Positions 1-6,899 of a stretch of 19,272 bases of DNA are shown one piece after another (the first letter of the stretch is position 1; each line of letters opens with the position of its first letter). Origin of the DNA: Bordetella parapertussis (GTDB lineage: Bacteria > Cyanobacteriota > Cyanobacteriia > PCC-6307 > Cyanobiaceae); the NCBI GenBank assembly GCA_943324725.2, contig CALPMR020000025.1:1-19272 (forward strand), given 5' to 3'. The notes beneath the pieces are model-generated. The model was not told the DNA's origin. It saw only the letters and a list, made by a program, of their open reading frames with translations, and ran no database searches. The position numbers and the translations under genes are program-made.

Positions 1-98
1 ACGACCTCGGCTTCGTAGCCAGCCTGCTGTTCGTCCTGGTGCCGGCGGTCTTCTTGATCATCCTCTACATCCAGACCAGCAGCCGCCAGGGCGGCTGA
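1..98 (+). CDS. psbM: Photosystem II protein PsbM, C-terminal part
   Basis: The window opens inside this gene; the frame begins at base 3 and ends at TGA 96-98. The 31 visible residues start [14 protein letters not shown] and continue with a hydrophobic helix, then a short polar tail ending SSRQGG. This is the single-helix architecture and characteristic sequence of PsbM, a roughly 35-residue subunit at the photosystem II dimer interface in the thylakoid membrane. Only a few N-terminal residues are missing. The [13 protein letters not shown] form resembles the version I know from marine Synechococcus. A hairpin at 166-189 may terminate the transcript. Identification rests on sequence recall, but the match is very characteristic. 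Confidence 0.93.
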   Translation, partial: DLGFVASLLFVLVPAVFLIILYIQTSSRQGG

Positions 99-165
99 CC
101 TGTCACGTTGTCTGGTCTGCCGTCTGAGCGGCCAGGTGCAGTGGCTCTGACTGCGACTGAAATAT

Positions 166-189
166 CCCGTTGGCACTGGTGTCAACGGG
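166..189 (+). terminator. Possible psbM terminator hairpin
   Basis: The arms 166-176 and 179-189 are complementary over 11 positions with one G-U pair (CCCGTTGGCAC against GTGTCAACGGG). The nominal loop is 2 nt, so the innermost pairs would open. It is followed by a T-rich stretch, though not a clean T run. It lies 68 bases after the psbM stop and before a long gene-poor tract, which fits a transcript end. The role is inferred. Confidence 0.45.
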
Positions 190-346
190 AGATTGTTTGT
201 ATTCGATGGTCATCGGGACCCTGCTGTCTGCTTACAGATGCCCCATGGCCATTCCTCTCGATTGCGGGTAGAGAATTTGACCCCAGGATTCTACTGATAA
301 TCCTTCGTGGTGACACAGATTGATTTGAGGCTAGAGATTGGCTGCC

Positions 347-409
347 GTTTTGACGTAATGTCCATTGTTGGTCAATGGGCTGCATTGGATCATTTGTTTT
401 GACGTAGTG
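347..409. repeat. 14-base direct repeat pair flanking an inverted repeat
   Basis: GTTTTGACGTAATG at 347-360 recurs as GTTTTGACGTAGTG at 396-409, 13 of 14 identical and 49 bases apart. Between them, CCATTG (362-367) and CAATGG (373-378) form a perfect 6-base inverted repeat with a 5-base loop. Function is unknown. Confidence 0.6.
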
Positions 410-1118
410 GCGCCGCAGCCCTTTGTTTCAGGCTGGATCGCGGCGTTGCGCATCTGCCGCGAATTCTTCTCAAGGTCCTGGCCGTTCTCGCGCAGAAGGC
501 TTGATCTGCTGCCCAGGCGAGAATCCAGAAGCTGGCTGGTCTGTGGGCTTCTTGATGAGTGGAAGCTCTGCCCAGGATTGAGCAGAGTTTTACAGGCATC
601 CGGGATATGGCTCGATTGTCCTGTGTTGCCAGATCATTGGCCACTCTGAGACGACATTTGAGCCGATCAACAGCCATCTCGCCTTGCGGACTGGATCAGA
701 GTGCTGCTGTCGCCATCAGCATGATGGTGTCGTCATGCCTGAGTCATGAGATGCCTCTGGCTCAATTGGATGTGGGGACGGGAGCAGGCGTTCGGGCTGC
801 TGCTTTGGCACGAGCAGGGATCAACGGCAGGCTTCGGTGCCGGGCCTGCTGTTGCTCTGCCCGGTCAGCTTTGTTCTGGTTGTTGGTGATCGGGATCACT
901 CCTGGATGACAGAGCTTGTGCCAGGGACTCGGTTCCCTCTGGGCCCTGCTCCAGGGACGCTGCGGATGGGGAGGTTGGCCGAGGTCCCTGGGCCAACAAG
1001 GGCGCGATGCCTGTGATCAGCGCGCCGCCGACTTCTCAACGGCTCAAGCTTCCACCCGCTCAGCTCTCTGATGCCTGGCGTTGAGCCTCCAGCTCCTGTC
1101 TCAGGATGTTCTCCGGCT

Positions 1119-1967
1119 TCAGCGGCTGCCTTCCGGTTCCCTCACCAGCAGCACCGGTGCCGGGGCATGGACGCGGATGTAGTCGCTGACGGAACTGCCC
1201 AGCAGCCGATCCAGATCCACCAGGGCCTTGGCCACCAGGGGGCGGCGGTCCTGGGAGGCGATCACCAGCAGGTCGATCTTGAGCTCTTCGGCCAACTGGC
1301 AGACGGTGCGGCTGACATCGCCGGTGCGATGGACCGGTTTCATCTGCACGCCCATGGATCGGGCCCGTTGCACCGCCTTGTCCAGCACCTCGTCGGCGGG
1401 ACTCTTGCCGCCGCGTGAGGGGGTGATGTCCTGGCGGGTCACGTGCACACCCGTGAGGCTGCCGCCGGGGATGCCGCTGACCAGTTCACAGGCCAGGCGA
1501 ATCGCGTCATCGCCGACGCCCGTACCGTCGACGGTGACCATCACCCGATTGATCGCCCGCACGTAGAGGTCGTCACGGACCAGCAGCATCGGCCGGGTCG
1601 ACAGCTGGAAAACGTACTGGCTGGCGCTGTTGGCCAGAATCGACTGGAGCCGGCCCAGGCCCCTGGAGCCCATCACGATCAGGTCGGCGTCGATCTCGTC
1701 CGCCACATTCAGCACGGTCTGCTTGGTGTCGCCCTGGCGCACGATCGTGGTGACGTCGGCGGCGCTGAGGCCGAGGCGCTGGATGGCTTCGTTCACCAGG
1801 ACCTCGCTGCGATCGCGGTGGTCCTGGAGGTTGCTGCCCCCCTGCTCCGGGATCACATGGAGCAGGGTGATCCGGGCCTGACGGCAAGGGGGGATTTCCC
1901 GCAACATGCGGACCATGTCTTCCACCTGGCTCTTGCCGGAATTGGCGATCAGAAGATTGCGGAACAC
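1119..1967 (-). CDS. Tandem-domain universal stress protein
   Basis: This 282-aa protein carries two UspA domains in tandem. The first (about residues 1-133) has the fold's opening strand FRNLLIANSG, the DLIVMGSRG strand and an ending RPMLLVRDD. The second (about 138-280) repeats this with VMVTVDGTGVGDDAI, DLLVIASQD and APVLLVREP. The second domain keeps a GSSVSDYI segment like the ATP-binding GS motif. In the first domain the equivalent position reads NSASQYV, so nucleotide binding there may be altered. The start is GTG 1967, chosen because the conserved first strand begins directly after it. Universal stress proteins are cytoplasmic stress or metabolic regulators; the specific role is unknown. 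It is divergent from the thioesterase gene at 2037, with about 70 bases between them. Confidence 0.9.
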   Translation of the reverse strand: MFRNLLIANSGKSQVEDMVRMLREIPPCRQARITLLHVIPEQGGSNLQDHRDRSEVLVNEAIQRLGLSAADVTTIVRQGDTKQTVLNVADEIDADLIVMGSRGLGRLQSILANSASQYVFQLSTRPMLLVRDDLYVRAINRVMVTVDGTGVGDDAIRLACELVSGIPGGSLTGVHVTRQDITPSRGGKSPADEVLDKAVQRARSMGVQMKPVHRTGDVSRTVCQLAEELKIDLLVIASQDRRPLVAKALVDLDRLLGSSVSDYIRVHAPAPVLLVREPEGSR

Positions 1968-2036
1968 GGGATGGTTGGAGGCTGGGATTCAGCCTATGGC
2001 TGATCGGCGGGCAGGATCCCCAAGTGCCGCAACACC

Positions 2037-2513
2037 GTGATGCAGTCGCCCCCATCCACCCTTTTCCCGGCGGAACCGGGCCAGGGCTGGTGTCTGCGCC
2101 GGCGGGTGTTGCCCCAGCACACCGACCATGCCGGCGTGATGTGGCATGGGGCTTACGTGGGCTGGTTGGAGGAGGCCCGCATTGAGGCCCTCGGGGCCGT
2201 TGGACTGCCTTACAGCGACCTGTCCGCCCGTGGACTGGAGCTGCCGATCGTCTCCCTGGCGATCGAGTACCGGCAGGCCCTGCTCCATGGCGATGCGGTG
2301 GAGTTGTGCAGCGTGGTGCTGCCGCGTCGGGGGCTGAGGCTTCCCTGGCACACCTGCCTGTTCGGACCAGGCGGAGTACTGGCGGCGACGGCCCGGGTGG
2401 AGCTGGTGTTGCTGGATCTCTCCGGCGGTCCGAGCCGGCGCCGGCTGCTGCGCCGTTGGCCCGCCGACCTGGACCGCGCCCTGGAGGCGTTGATCGAAAG
2501 GCCGCCGGGATAG
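2037..2513 (+). CDS. Hotdog-fold acyl-CoA thioesterase (4HBT family)
   Basis: This 158-aa protein shows the classic 4-hydroxybenzoyl-CoA thioesterase signature near its N terminus: HTDHAGVMWHGAYVGWLEEAR, from about residue 28. The Asp at about residue 30 is in the usual catalytic place. The middle (LPIVSLAIEYRQALLHGDAVEL) fits the hotdog central strands. In cyanobacteria a relative (Slr0204 type) hydrolyses 1,4-dihydroxy-2-naphthoyl-CoA in phylloquinone synthesis. That function is possible but not shown here, because the match is only at family level. The start is GTG 2037 or the ATG immediately after it at 2040. It begins a rightward run, and dprA follows after about 28 bases. Confidence 0.82.
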   Translation: MMQSPPSTLFPAEPGQGWCLRRRVLPQHTDHAGVMWHGAYVGWLEEARIEALGAVGLPYSDLSARGLELPIVSLAIEYRQALLHGDAVELCSVVLPRRGLRLPWHTCLFGPGGVLAATARVELVLLDLSGGPSRRRLLRRWPADLDRALEALIERPPG

Positions 2514-2541
2514 TACATTTGAACCATTGCGGTGGGTCGCG

Positions 2542-3942
2542 ATGGGGGATCTGGTGCGGGGGCAATTTCCGTTGGCTGCGGCGCCGGAGCTCCTGCTCGC
2601 GGCTTGTCCTGCCCCCTGGGGCGCCCGTCAGCGGCTTTGGTGGCTGCTCTGGAGTCTCTGTCCTGGTATCGGGGTCAGGCGCTTGCGGAGGCTGGTGCTG
2701 CTGCCCGGTGGTCTGGAGGCGGCCTGGCTGCTCCCGGTGGAGTTATTGGCGGCCCAGATGGGCTGGCCCCGGAGTCTGGGGCCGGCTGTGGATCAATTCC
2801 GCTGCCGCTGGGGGAGCGATCCCCTGCCCGAACTGGCCAGGGCGGGGCAAACCGGGCGGCGGGTGCTGTTACCCGGGGATCGGCGCTGGCCCGAGGCGAT
2901 GGAGGCCCTCGATCGTCCTCCCCCGGCGCTGTACTGGCGAGGGCGTGGCAGTCTGTGGGCGCCCCTGGCCAGTCGCCTGGCCGTGGCGGTGGTCGGCACG
3001 CGCCGGCCTTCCAGCCATGGCCTGCTGATGGCCAGTCGCGTCGGCGCGGCGCTGGCGGCTGCCGGCTGGCCGGTGGTGAGCGGCTTGGCGGAGGGAATTG
3101 ATGGCGCCGCCCATGAGGGTTGTCTGGCGGCGGGTGGCGCCCCGGTGGCAGTGCTCGGTACCCCTCTCGATCGCACCTATCCCCGGCATCACCGCGTTCT
3201 GCAGCAGCAGGTGGCCCGCCAGGGGCTGTTGCTGAGTGAATGGCCGGTCGGAGCCCCGGTCCGCCCCGGTCACTTCGCCAGTCGCAATCGCCTTCAGGTG
3301 GCTCTGGCGACGGCCCTGGTCCTGGTGGAGTGTCCGCTGGCCAGCGGTGCCCTCCATTCCGCTGATCTGGCCTGGGCCCAGGGCTTGCCCCTCTGGGTGG
3401 TGCCGGCTGATGCCGCCAGGCTTTCGGCGCTGGGCAGCAATCGTCTGCTGGCCAGGGGAGCCACCCCGTTGCTCACGCCTTCCGATCTGATCGATCAACT
3501 GGGGCCAGGTCCCCTGGCCGGCGGACCCTGGTCCACGGCGGCCACGGCTGTTGGTGAAATGGCTGTTGGTGAAATGGCTGTTGGTGACATGGCCTCTGAA
3601 GCCAGTGCTGCCGCCGTGGAGATGGCTGCCATGGCAAGGGCTGTCAGGGCCCGGAATGCAGGGAGCGAGGCCCTGCGAGCCCGGGCGCCAGCGGCTCAGA
3701 TTGCAGGGGCCATGGCTCGCCAGGAAAGGCCTGTGGAGTGCCGGTTCGACTCAGCTGGTCGGCGCTTGCTGGCAGCGGTGGGGGCCGGCGCCAGCCTGGA
3801 GCAGATCAGCCAGGCCTTGGGTCAGCCCGCCGAGCAGCTGGCGCCTGTTCTGCTGGATCTGGAGTTGGCCGGCCTGCTCAGGGCCGAGCCTGGCCTGCGC
3901 TGGCGGCCGGCAGCTGTTCTGGTGCCGCAGGGGTCTGCCTAG
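2542..3942 (+). CDS. dprA: DNA-processing protein DprA (Smf)
   Basis: DprA loads RecA onto incoming single-stranded DNA during natural transformation. This 466-aa version has an N-terminal helical region, then the Rossmann-like DprA core at about residues 125-345. Core motifs include ALYWRG, VAVVGTRRPSSHG, SGLAEGIDGAAHEG, a GTPLDRTYP segment, LLSEWPVG and FASRNR. A C-terminal winged-helix-like segment (about 400-460; LLAAVGAGASLEQISQALG) matches the usual DprA tail. Between core and tail lies an Ala/Met/Glu-rich linker containing three copies of a five-residue unit (AVGEM, AVGEM, AVGDM). I chose ATG 2542; an in-frame TTG at 2527 is the alternative. prmC follows after 10 bases, suggesting co-transcription. 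Confidence 0.93.
   Translation: MGDLVRGQFPLAAAPELLLAACPAPWGARQRLWWLLWSLCPGIGVRRLRRLVLLPGGLEAAWLLPVELLAAQMGWPRSLGPAVDQFRCRWGSDPLPELARAGQTGRRVLLPGDRRWPEAMEALDRPPPALYWRGRGSLWAPLASRLAVAVVGTRRPSSHGLLMASRVGAALAAAGWPVVSGLAEGIDGAAHEGCLAAGGAPVAVLGTPLDRTYPRHHRVLQQQVARQGLLLSEWPVGAPVRPGHFASRNRLQVALATALVLVECPLASGALHSADLAWAQGLPLWVVPADAARLSALGSNRLLARGATPLLTPSDLIDQLGPGPLAGGPWSTAATAVGEMAVGEMAVGDMASEASAAAVEMAAMARAVRARNAGSEALRARAPAAQIAGAMARQERPVECRFDSAGRRLLAAVGAGASLEQISQALGQPAEQLAPVLLDLELAGLLRAEPGLRWRPAAVLVPQGSA
3547..3591 (+). repeat. In-frame 15-bp tandem repeat, three units, in dprA
   Basis: Units GCTGTTGGTGAAATG at 3547-3561 and 3562-3576 are identical. The third, 3577-3591, differs by one base (GACATG). 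Being 15 bases long, units can be gained or lost without breaking the dprA frame. They encode AVGEM, AVGEM, AVGDM in the linker between the Rossmann core and the winged helix. Confidence 0.95.
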
Positions 3943-3952
3943 GCTGAGTCCC

Positions 3953-4999
3953 ATGGTTTCGCTGACCCCGTCACTGGCTGGAGGATCGGGTGCCTGTCCG
4001 CCGCCGAATCCTGGTTCGGCTGAATGCCTGCCAGGCGAGGTGCTCCTGACCTGGCGGCGTCAGCTGCTCGCCCAGGGGGGCGTCGCCAATGACTTTGACT
4101 GGCTGCTCGATCTGGCAGGGGGGGTGCGTTGGCCTGTTCTGCAGCGGCTGAGGCTTGATCCCAGCCGTTCAATCCGCCTCGAGCGCAGCCGCCAGGACCT
4201 CGAAGCCCTCTGGTTCCGCCATCTACAGACGGCCGAACCACTCCAGTACCTGGTGGGCCTTTGCCCTTGGCGGGATCTGGAGTTGCGGGTGGCTCCCGGG
4301 GTGTTGATCCCGCGGCAGGAGACGGAATGTCTGGTGGATCTGGCCCTGGCCAGCCTGCCTGCAGGGCTTCTGGCCAACGGGCAGCGAGACGCCTCCGCAG
4401 CCGGGCGGCTCGCCAGCGCCGCCAACGGTGGCCCTGGCGACGGCAAAGCGTCTGGCGCGCGGCAGGCCGAGGCGTTTCTCTGGGCTGATCTGGGCACCGG
4501 CTCCGGCTGTATGGCCCTGGCCCTGGCCCGCGCCTTGCCGAGGACGCGCGGGCTGGCGGTGGATCGCTCCGATCAGGCCCTGGCTCAGGCAGCGCAGAAT
4601 CTCAGCCGCTTTGATCTGCAGTCGAGGGTCAGCCTGCACCAGGGCGACTGGTGGGCTGGGGTGGAGCCCTGGTGGGGGCAACTCAATCTGGTGGCGGCCA
4701 ACCCTCCTTACATCCCCACCGCCCTGATCGCAGGCCTGGAACCGGTCGTCCGTGATCACGAGCCCTGGCTCGCCCTCGATGGGGGAGAGGATGGCCTGGA
4801 GGCCATCCGTGCCATCGCCGCTGGAGCCGTCAGGGCTCTGGCTCCAGGAGGGGTGTTGCTGCTGGAGCACCACCATGATCAGAGTGCGGCGGTGCTGGCG
4901 CTTCTCAACCAGGCGGGCCTGGAGGCCGCCACCGCCCATCCCGACCTGGAGGGCACCCTGCGTTTCGCCCGCGCCTACAGGAGCTGCGCCGATGGATGA
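3953..4999 (+). CDS. prmC: Peptide chain release factor N5-glutamine methyltransferase
   Basis: PrmC/HemK methylates the glutamine of the GGQ motif in release factors RF1 and RF2, using S-adenosylmethionine. The 348-aa product has the N-terminal helical domain (about residues 25-110, with PLQYLVG), IPRQETE at about 119-125, the SAM-binding loop DLGTGSG at about 179-185 and the catalytic NPPY at 250-253. The end (LEGTLRFARAYR) is typical. It is longer than the usual 280-300 residues because of an N-terminal extension and an Ala/Gly-rich insert at about 138-174, just before the SAM loop. A HHHDQ segment stands where many homologues have a Gly-rich EHG-type loop. ATG 3953 lies 10 bases after the dprA stop, and the gene overlaps the next one by 8 bases. 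Confidence 0.92.
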   Translation: MVSLTPSLAGGSGACPPPNPGSAECLPGEVLLTWRRQLLAQGGVANDFDWLLDLAGGVRWPVLQRLRLDPSRSIRLERSRQDLEALWFRHLQTAEPLQYLVGLCPWRDLELRVAPGVLIPRQETECLVDLALASLPAGLLANGQRDASAAGRLASAANGGPGDGKASGARQAEAFLWADLGTGSGCMALALARALPRTRGLAVDRSDQALAQAAQNLSRFDLQSRVSLHQGDWWAGVEPWWGQLNLVAANPPYIPTALIAGLEPVVRDHEPWLALDGGEDGLEAIRAIAAGAVRALAPGGVLLLEHHHDQSAAVLALLNQAGLEAATAHPDLEGTLRFARAYRSCADG

Positions 5000-5573
5000 A
5001 ACCAGGCTCGCGGCCCACGTGCTGGGAGGGGGCGCAGCCCTGCTCCCCACCGATACCTTGCCCGCCCTGGCGGTCCACCCCAAGGCGGCAGCCCTGATCT
5101 GGCAACTCAAGGCCCGTCCCGCCGACAAGCCCCTGATCCTGATGGGCGCCGATTTGGCCCAACTTCGGCAGGTGCTGGGCCTGGTCTGGCGTCAGGAATG
5201 GCTGAACCAGGCCGAAGCCGCCTGGCCCGGTGCCGTGACCCTGGTGTTGCCGTTCGCAGGCGCCATCACGGCGGCTCTCCATCCGGGGGGCTGCAGTCTG
5301 GGGGTGCGGGTCGCCGCCTGCGCGCCGCTGCAAGCCCTGTTGCGGCGCACGGGTCCTTTGGCCACCAGCAGCGTCAACCGCTCCGGAGAGCCACCGGCCC
5401 TGAATCACGGGGAGGCGTTGCAACAGTTTCCCGCCCTGCCCTGGCTGGAGCCCCTGCCCTGGCCTCAGGCCTCAGGCCAGGCCAGCACCGTGTTGGCCTG
5501 GATGGGCGCTGGCGAGCAGCCCGGGCGCTGGCAGGTGTTGCGTGCCGGCCCCGTGCCGCTCCCCCGGGATTGA
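4992..5573 (+). CDS. Sua5/YrdC family L-threonylcarbamoyladenylate synthase
   Basis: YrdC/TsaC/Sua5 proteins make threonylcarbamoyl-AMP from threonine, bicarbonate and ATP, the first step of t6A37 formation in ANN-decoding tRNAs. This 193-aa protein is a single YrdC domain with no C-terminal Sua5 extension. Visible signatures are LLPTDTLPALAVHP at about 17-30 (usually PTDTVYGL), the substrate-binding LKARPADKPLILM at about 39-51, and TSSVNRSGEP in the second half, matching the family's S-x-N-x-SG motif. The departure from VYGL to LPAL is a visible oddity, which I have seen as a lineage variation rather than decay. The ATG at 4992 overlaps the prmC stop. The prmC-sua5 pairing is common in bacteria and supports both calls. 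Confidence 0.88.
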   Translation: MDETRLAAHVLGGGAALLPTDTLPALAVHPKAAALIWQLKARPADKPLILMGADLAQLRQVLGLVWRQEWLNQAEAAWPGAVTLVLPFAGAITAALHPGGCSLGVRVAACAPLQALLRRTGPLATSSVNRSGEPPALNHGEALQQFPALPWLEPLPWPQASGQASTVLAWMGAGEQPGRWQVLRAGPVPLPRD

Positions 5574-5580
5574 TCCGCTG

Positions 5581-5745
5581 ATGCAGGCCCTTGTCCTTCT
5601 GCTGCTGCTGACCCTGGCCTTGAGCCATTGGTTGCTGGAGCCCCTGGCCGCCCTGATCCGGCCACTGCTGAGCCTCGCCTGGTTGGGCTGGGGGCTGCTG
5701 GCGGGCCTGGTCTGGCTGTTTGCCGGCGATCGGCATGAAGGATGA
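5581..5745 (+). CDS. Small hydrophobic membrane protein, unknown function
   Basis: A 54-residue protein starting at ATG 5581, 7 bases after the Sua5/YrdC stop, so translation is probably coupled. It is almost entirely hydrophobic: a Leu-rich helix at about residues 2-22, a break at LEPLAAL, and a second helix at about 28-48 ending WLFAGDRHEG. I do not recognise a family. The tight spacing and the 11-base overlap with the next gene argue that it is translated. A longer form from an upstream start inside the previous gene is less likely. Confidence 0.65.
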   Translation: MQALVLLLLLTLALSHWLLEPLAALIRPLLSLAWLGWGLLAGLVWLFAGDRHEG

Positions 5746-6079
5746 CACCGTGCTGCTGGGGTCAGGCCCGCCAGGGCCGCTCTGGATTCGTCAGTCTCTG
5801 GCTTGCTGCTTGGTGTTTTTGCTGAGTGCCCGGATTCCCGGTCATCTGCTGGCCTGGATCAGCTGCCTGCGCAGCACTGGCGGCTGGACGGCAGCTGGCG
5901 AAGCGCTGTTGGTGCTGGCGGTTGATGGCTTCGGTCTGCTCTGTGCTCTCTATTTCACCCATCGGCGCATCCGGGGCCTGGCGTTGCTGCGCTGTTATCC
6001 CCCCAATCGCCTGATTCCCCTCAGCAGCCATCTGATCGGGATGTTGTTTGGCCTGATCAGCTTGGGCTCTGGATTTTAG
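5735..6079 (+). CDS. Putative membrane protein, unknown function
   Basis: This 114-aa protein starts at ATG 5735 and overlaps the small membrane gene before it by 11 bases, the last step of the rightward run that starts at 2037. Hydrophobic segments lie at about residues 21-40 (SLACCLVFLLSARIPGHLLA), 54-75 and 97-112, suggesting two or three membrane passes. A basic loop (HRRIRGLALLRCYPPNRLIP) lies between the second and third. No family is recognised. Because downstream sequence contains no gene, it probably ends the operon. Confidence 0.6.
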   Translation: MKDDTVLLGSGPPGPLWIRQSLACCLVFLLSARIPGHLLAWISCLRSTGGWTAAGEALLVLAVDGFGLLCALYFTHRRIRGLALLRCYPPNRLIPLSSHLIGMLFGLISLGSGF

Positions 6080-6899
6080 GAGCATGTTGTTGATTGTTTT
6101 CCGGAGATGATCTGAGGCTTGAATCAGTGGCTTGCGGCCAAATTGAGGCGAGTGTCGTCCTCGTCGGGAACGAACCTTCCTGGCTGACTTTGATTTCGGA
6201 CCCAGCACGCGATCTGGGGCGGCAGGGGTGCGATCGCCACAAGACTCAGTTGCGTCAAACCGGCTTTGGCCTTTGAGCCCTAGGCAGAGTTGCTGTACCG
6301 GAACAGGCTCTAGATCACGATAGGTTCCTGATGGTGGCGATCACAACATCACGGACGCCAGCCGCTCGGGCTCGCCTTGATCGGCTGGCACAGTGCGGCG
6401 CTTGAGGCGTCGGGACGCGATGATCTTCAGGCGATGGCTGCGCAATGTGGGGGTTCAGGGGCGGCGATCCGGCCTGCCACTGGGGCGCAGCAGCATCACC
6501 ACACTGCAGGCAGGGACGAGGACGATCAGGTCGCGACTCGCTGTGACTGGCGGCGAGTCGCGGCACCACATCCGTATCCACCGGCCTGCCCAAGGGTGGC
6601 AGCTCCTGGGAGCCTGTTGCAGATAGGCAGTTCCGAGTGAAACGAGACAACTTGTCCCATAGCAACGATTAATGCGTTCTCGGAAAAGTTGCAATAGCAA
6701 TTTCGTCCTTGTGATGCTAGCCGCTTGAAATCGATTGCAGTCCCTGTGATATCGCGAGTCCAGCACGCCAAAAAAAAGGATCCGCTGCTTTCTCGGTTCG
6801 GATCGGGCCCGAGTCCCCTTTGCGGCAGAAAAGCTCTCGATTTTTGTCCGGCGATCTCTGCGCAGCAGACTCTCTTGGCACTCAGGGCCAGCTGGACGA
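6080..6899. other. Gene-poor tract between convergent genes
   Basis: About 820 bases lie between the last rightward membrane-protein gene and the stop of the leftward CorC-type gene. I see no supported protein gene: open frames overlap on both strands and look like chance. The right third (6608-6876) is a copy of a dispersed repeat also present at 18018-18281. A HIP1 octamer is at 6230-6237. The word GATCTGAGGCT at 6109-6119 recurs at 8677-8687. The tract is locally AT-richer than the flanking genes. Confidence 0.6.
6608..6876 (-). repeat. Dispersed intergenic repeat, copy 1
   Basis: Read on the minus strand from 6876, this stretch aligns with 18018-18281 (plus) almost end to end, with a few short gaps. 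By eye, about two thirds of positions agree. Exactly shared blocks include ATCGCCG, GAGAAAGCAG, GTGCTGGA, ACTGCAATCGAT and CTCGGAAC, all in the same order. A hairpin with arms at 6792-6796 and 6809-6813 is kept in both copies. The copy begins about 24 bases after the CorC-type stop codon, in the same orientation as that gene. Gaps and unphased mismatches suggest it is not coding. It may be a mobile-element remnant, a duplicated untranslated region or an RNA element. Confidence 0.8.

Larger units (their letters stand above)
99..1118. other. Gene-poor tract of about 1 kb
   Basis: I see no convincing protein gene here. The open frames overlap each other on both strands, start poorly and resemble no family I know. 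The left half is visibly less GC-rich than the flanking genes. It holds the hairpin at 166-189 and a near-identical 14-base direct repeat at 347-360 and 396-409. Between those copies lies an inverted repeat (CCATTG 362-367, CAATGG 373-378). No tRNA T-arm, CRISPR or transposase signature was seen. It may be decayed sequence. Short words here resemble the dispersed repeat found elsewhere in the window, but too weakly to call a copy. Confidence 0.6.

Noticed and set aside
559..909. 116-codon plus-strand frame in the tract after psbM
   Set aside because: No recognisable domain, high Cys/Arg/Ser content, no good start context and overlap with equally plausible minus-strand frames. Not enough to call a gene.
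1573..2565. 330-codon minus-strand frame across the usp start and the thioesterase
   Set aside because: Pro/Arg/Gly-rich composition and overlap with two genes that have clear family motifs mark it as a shadow frame.
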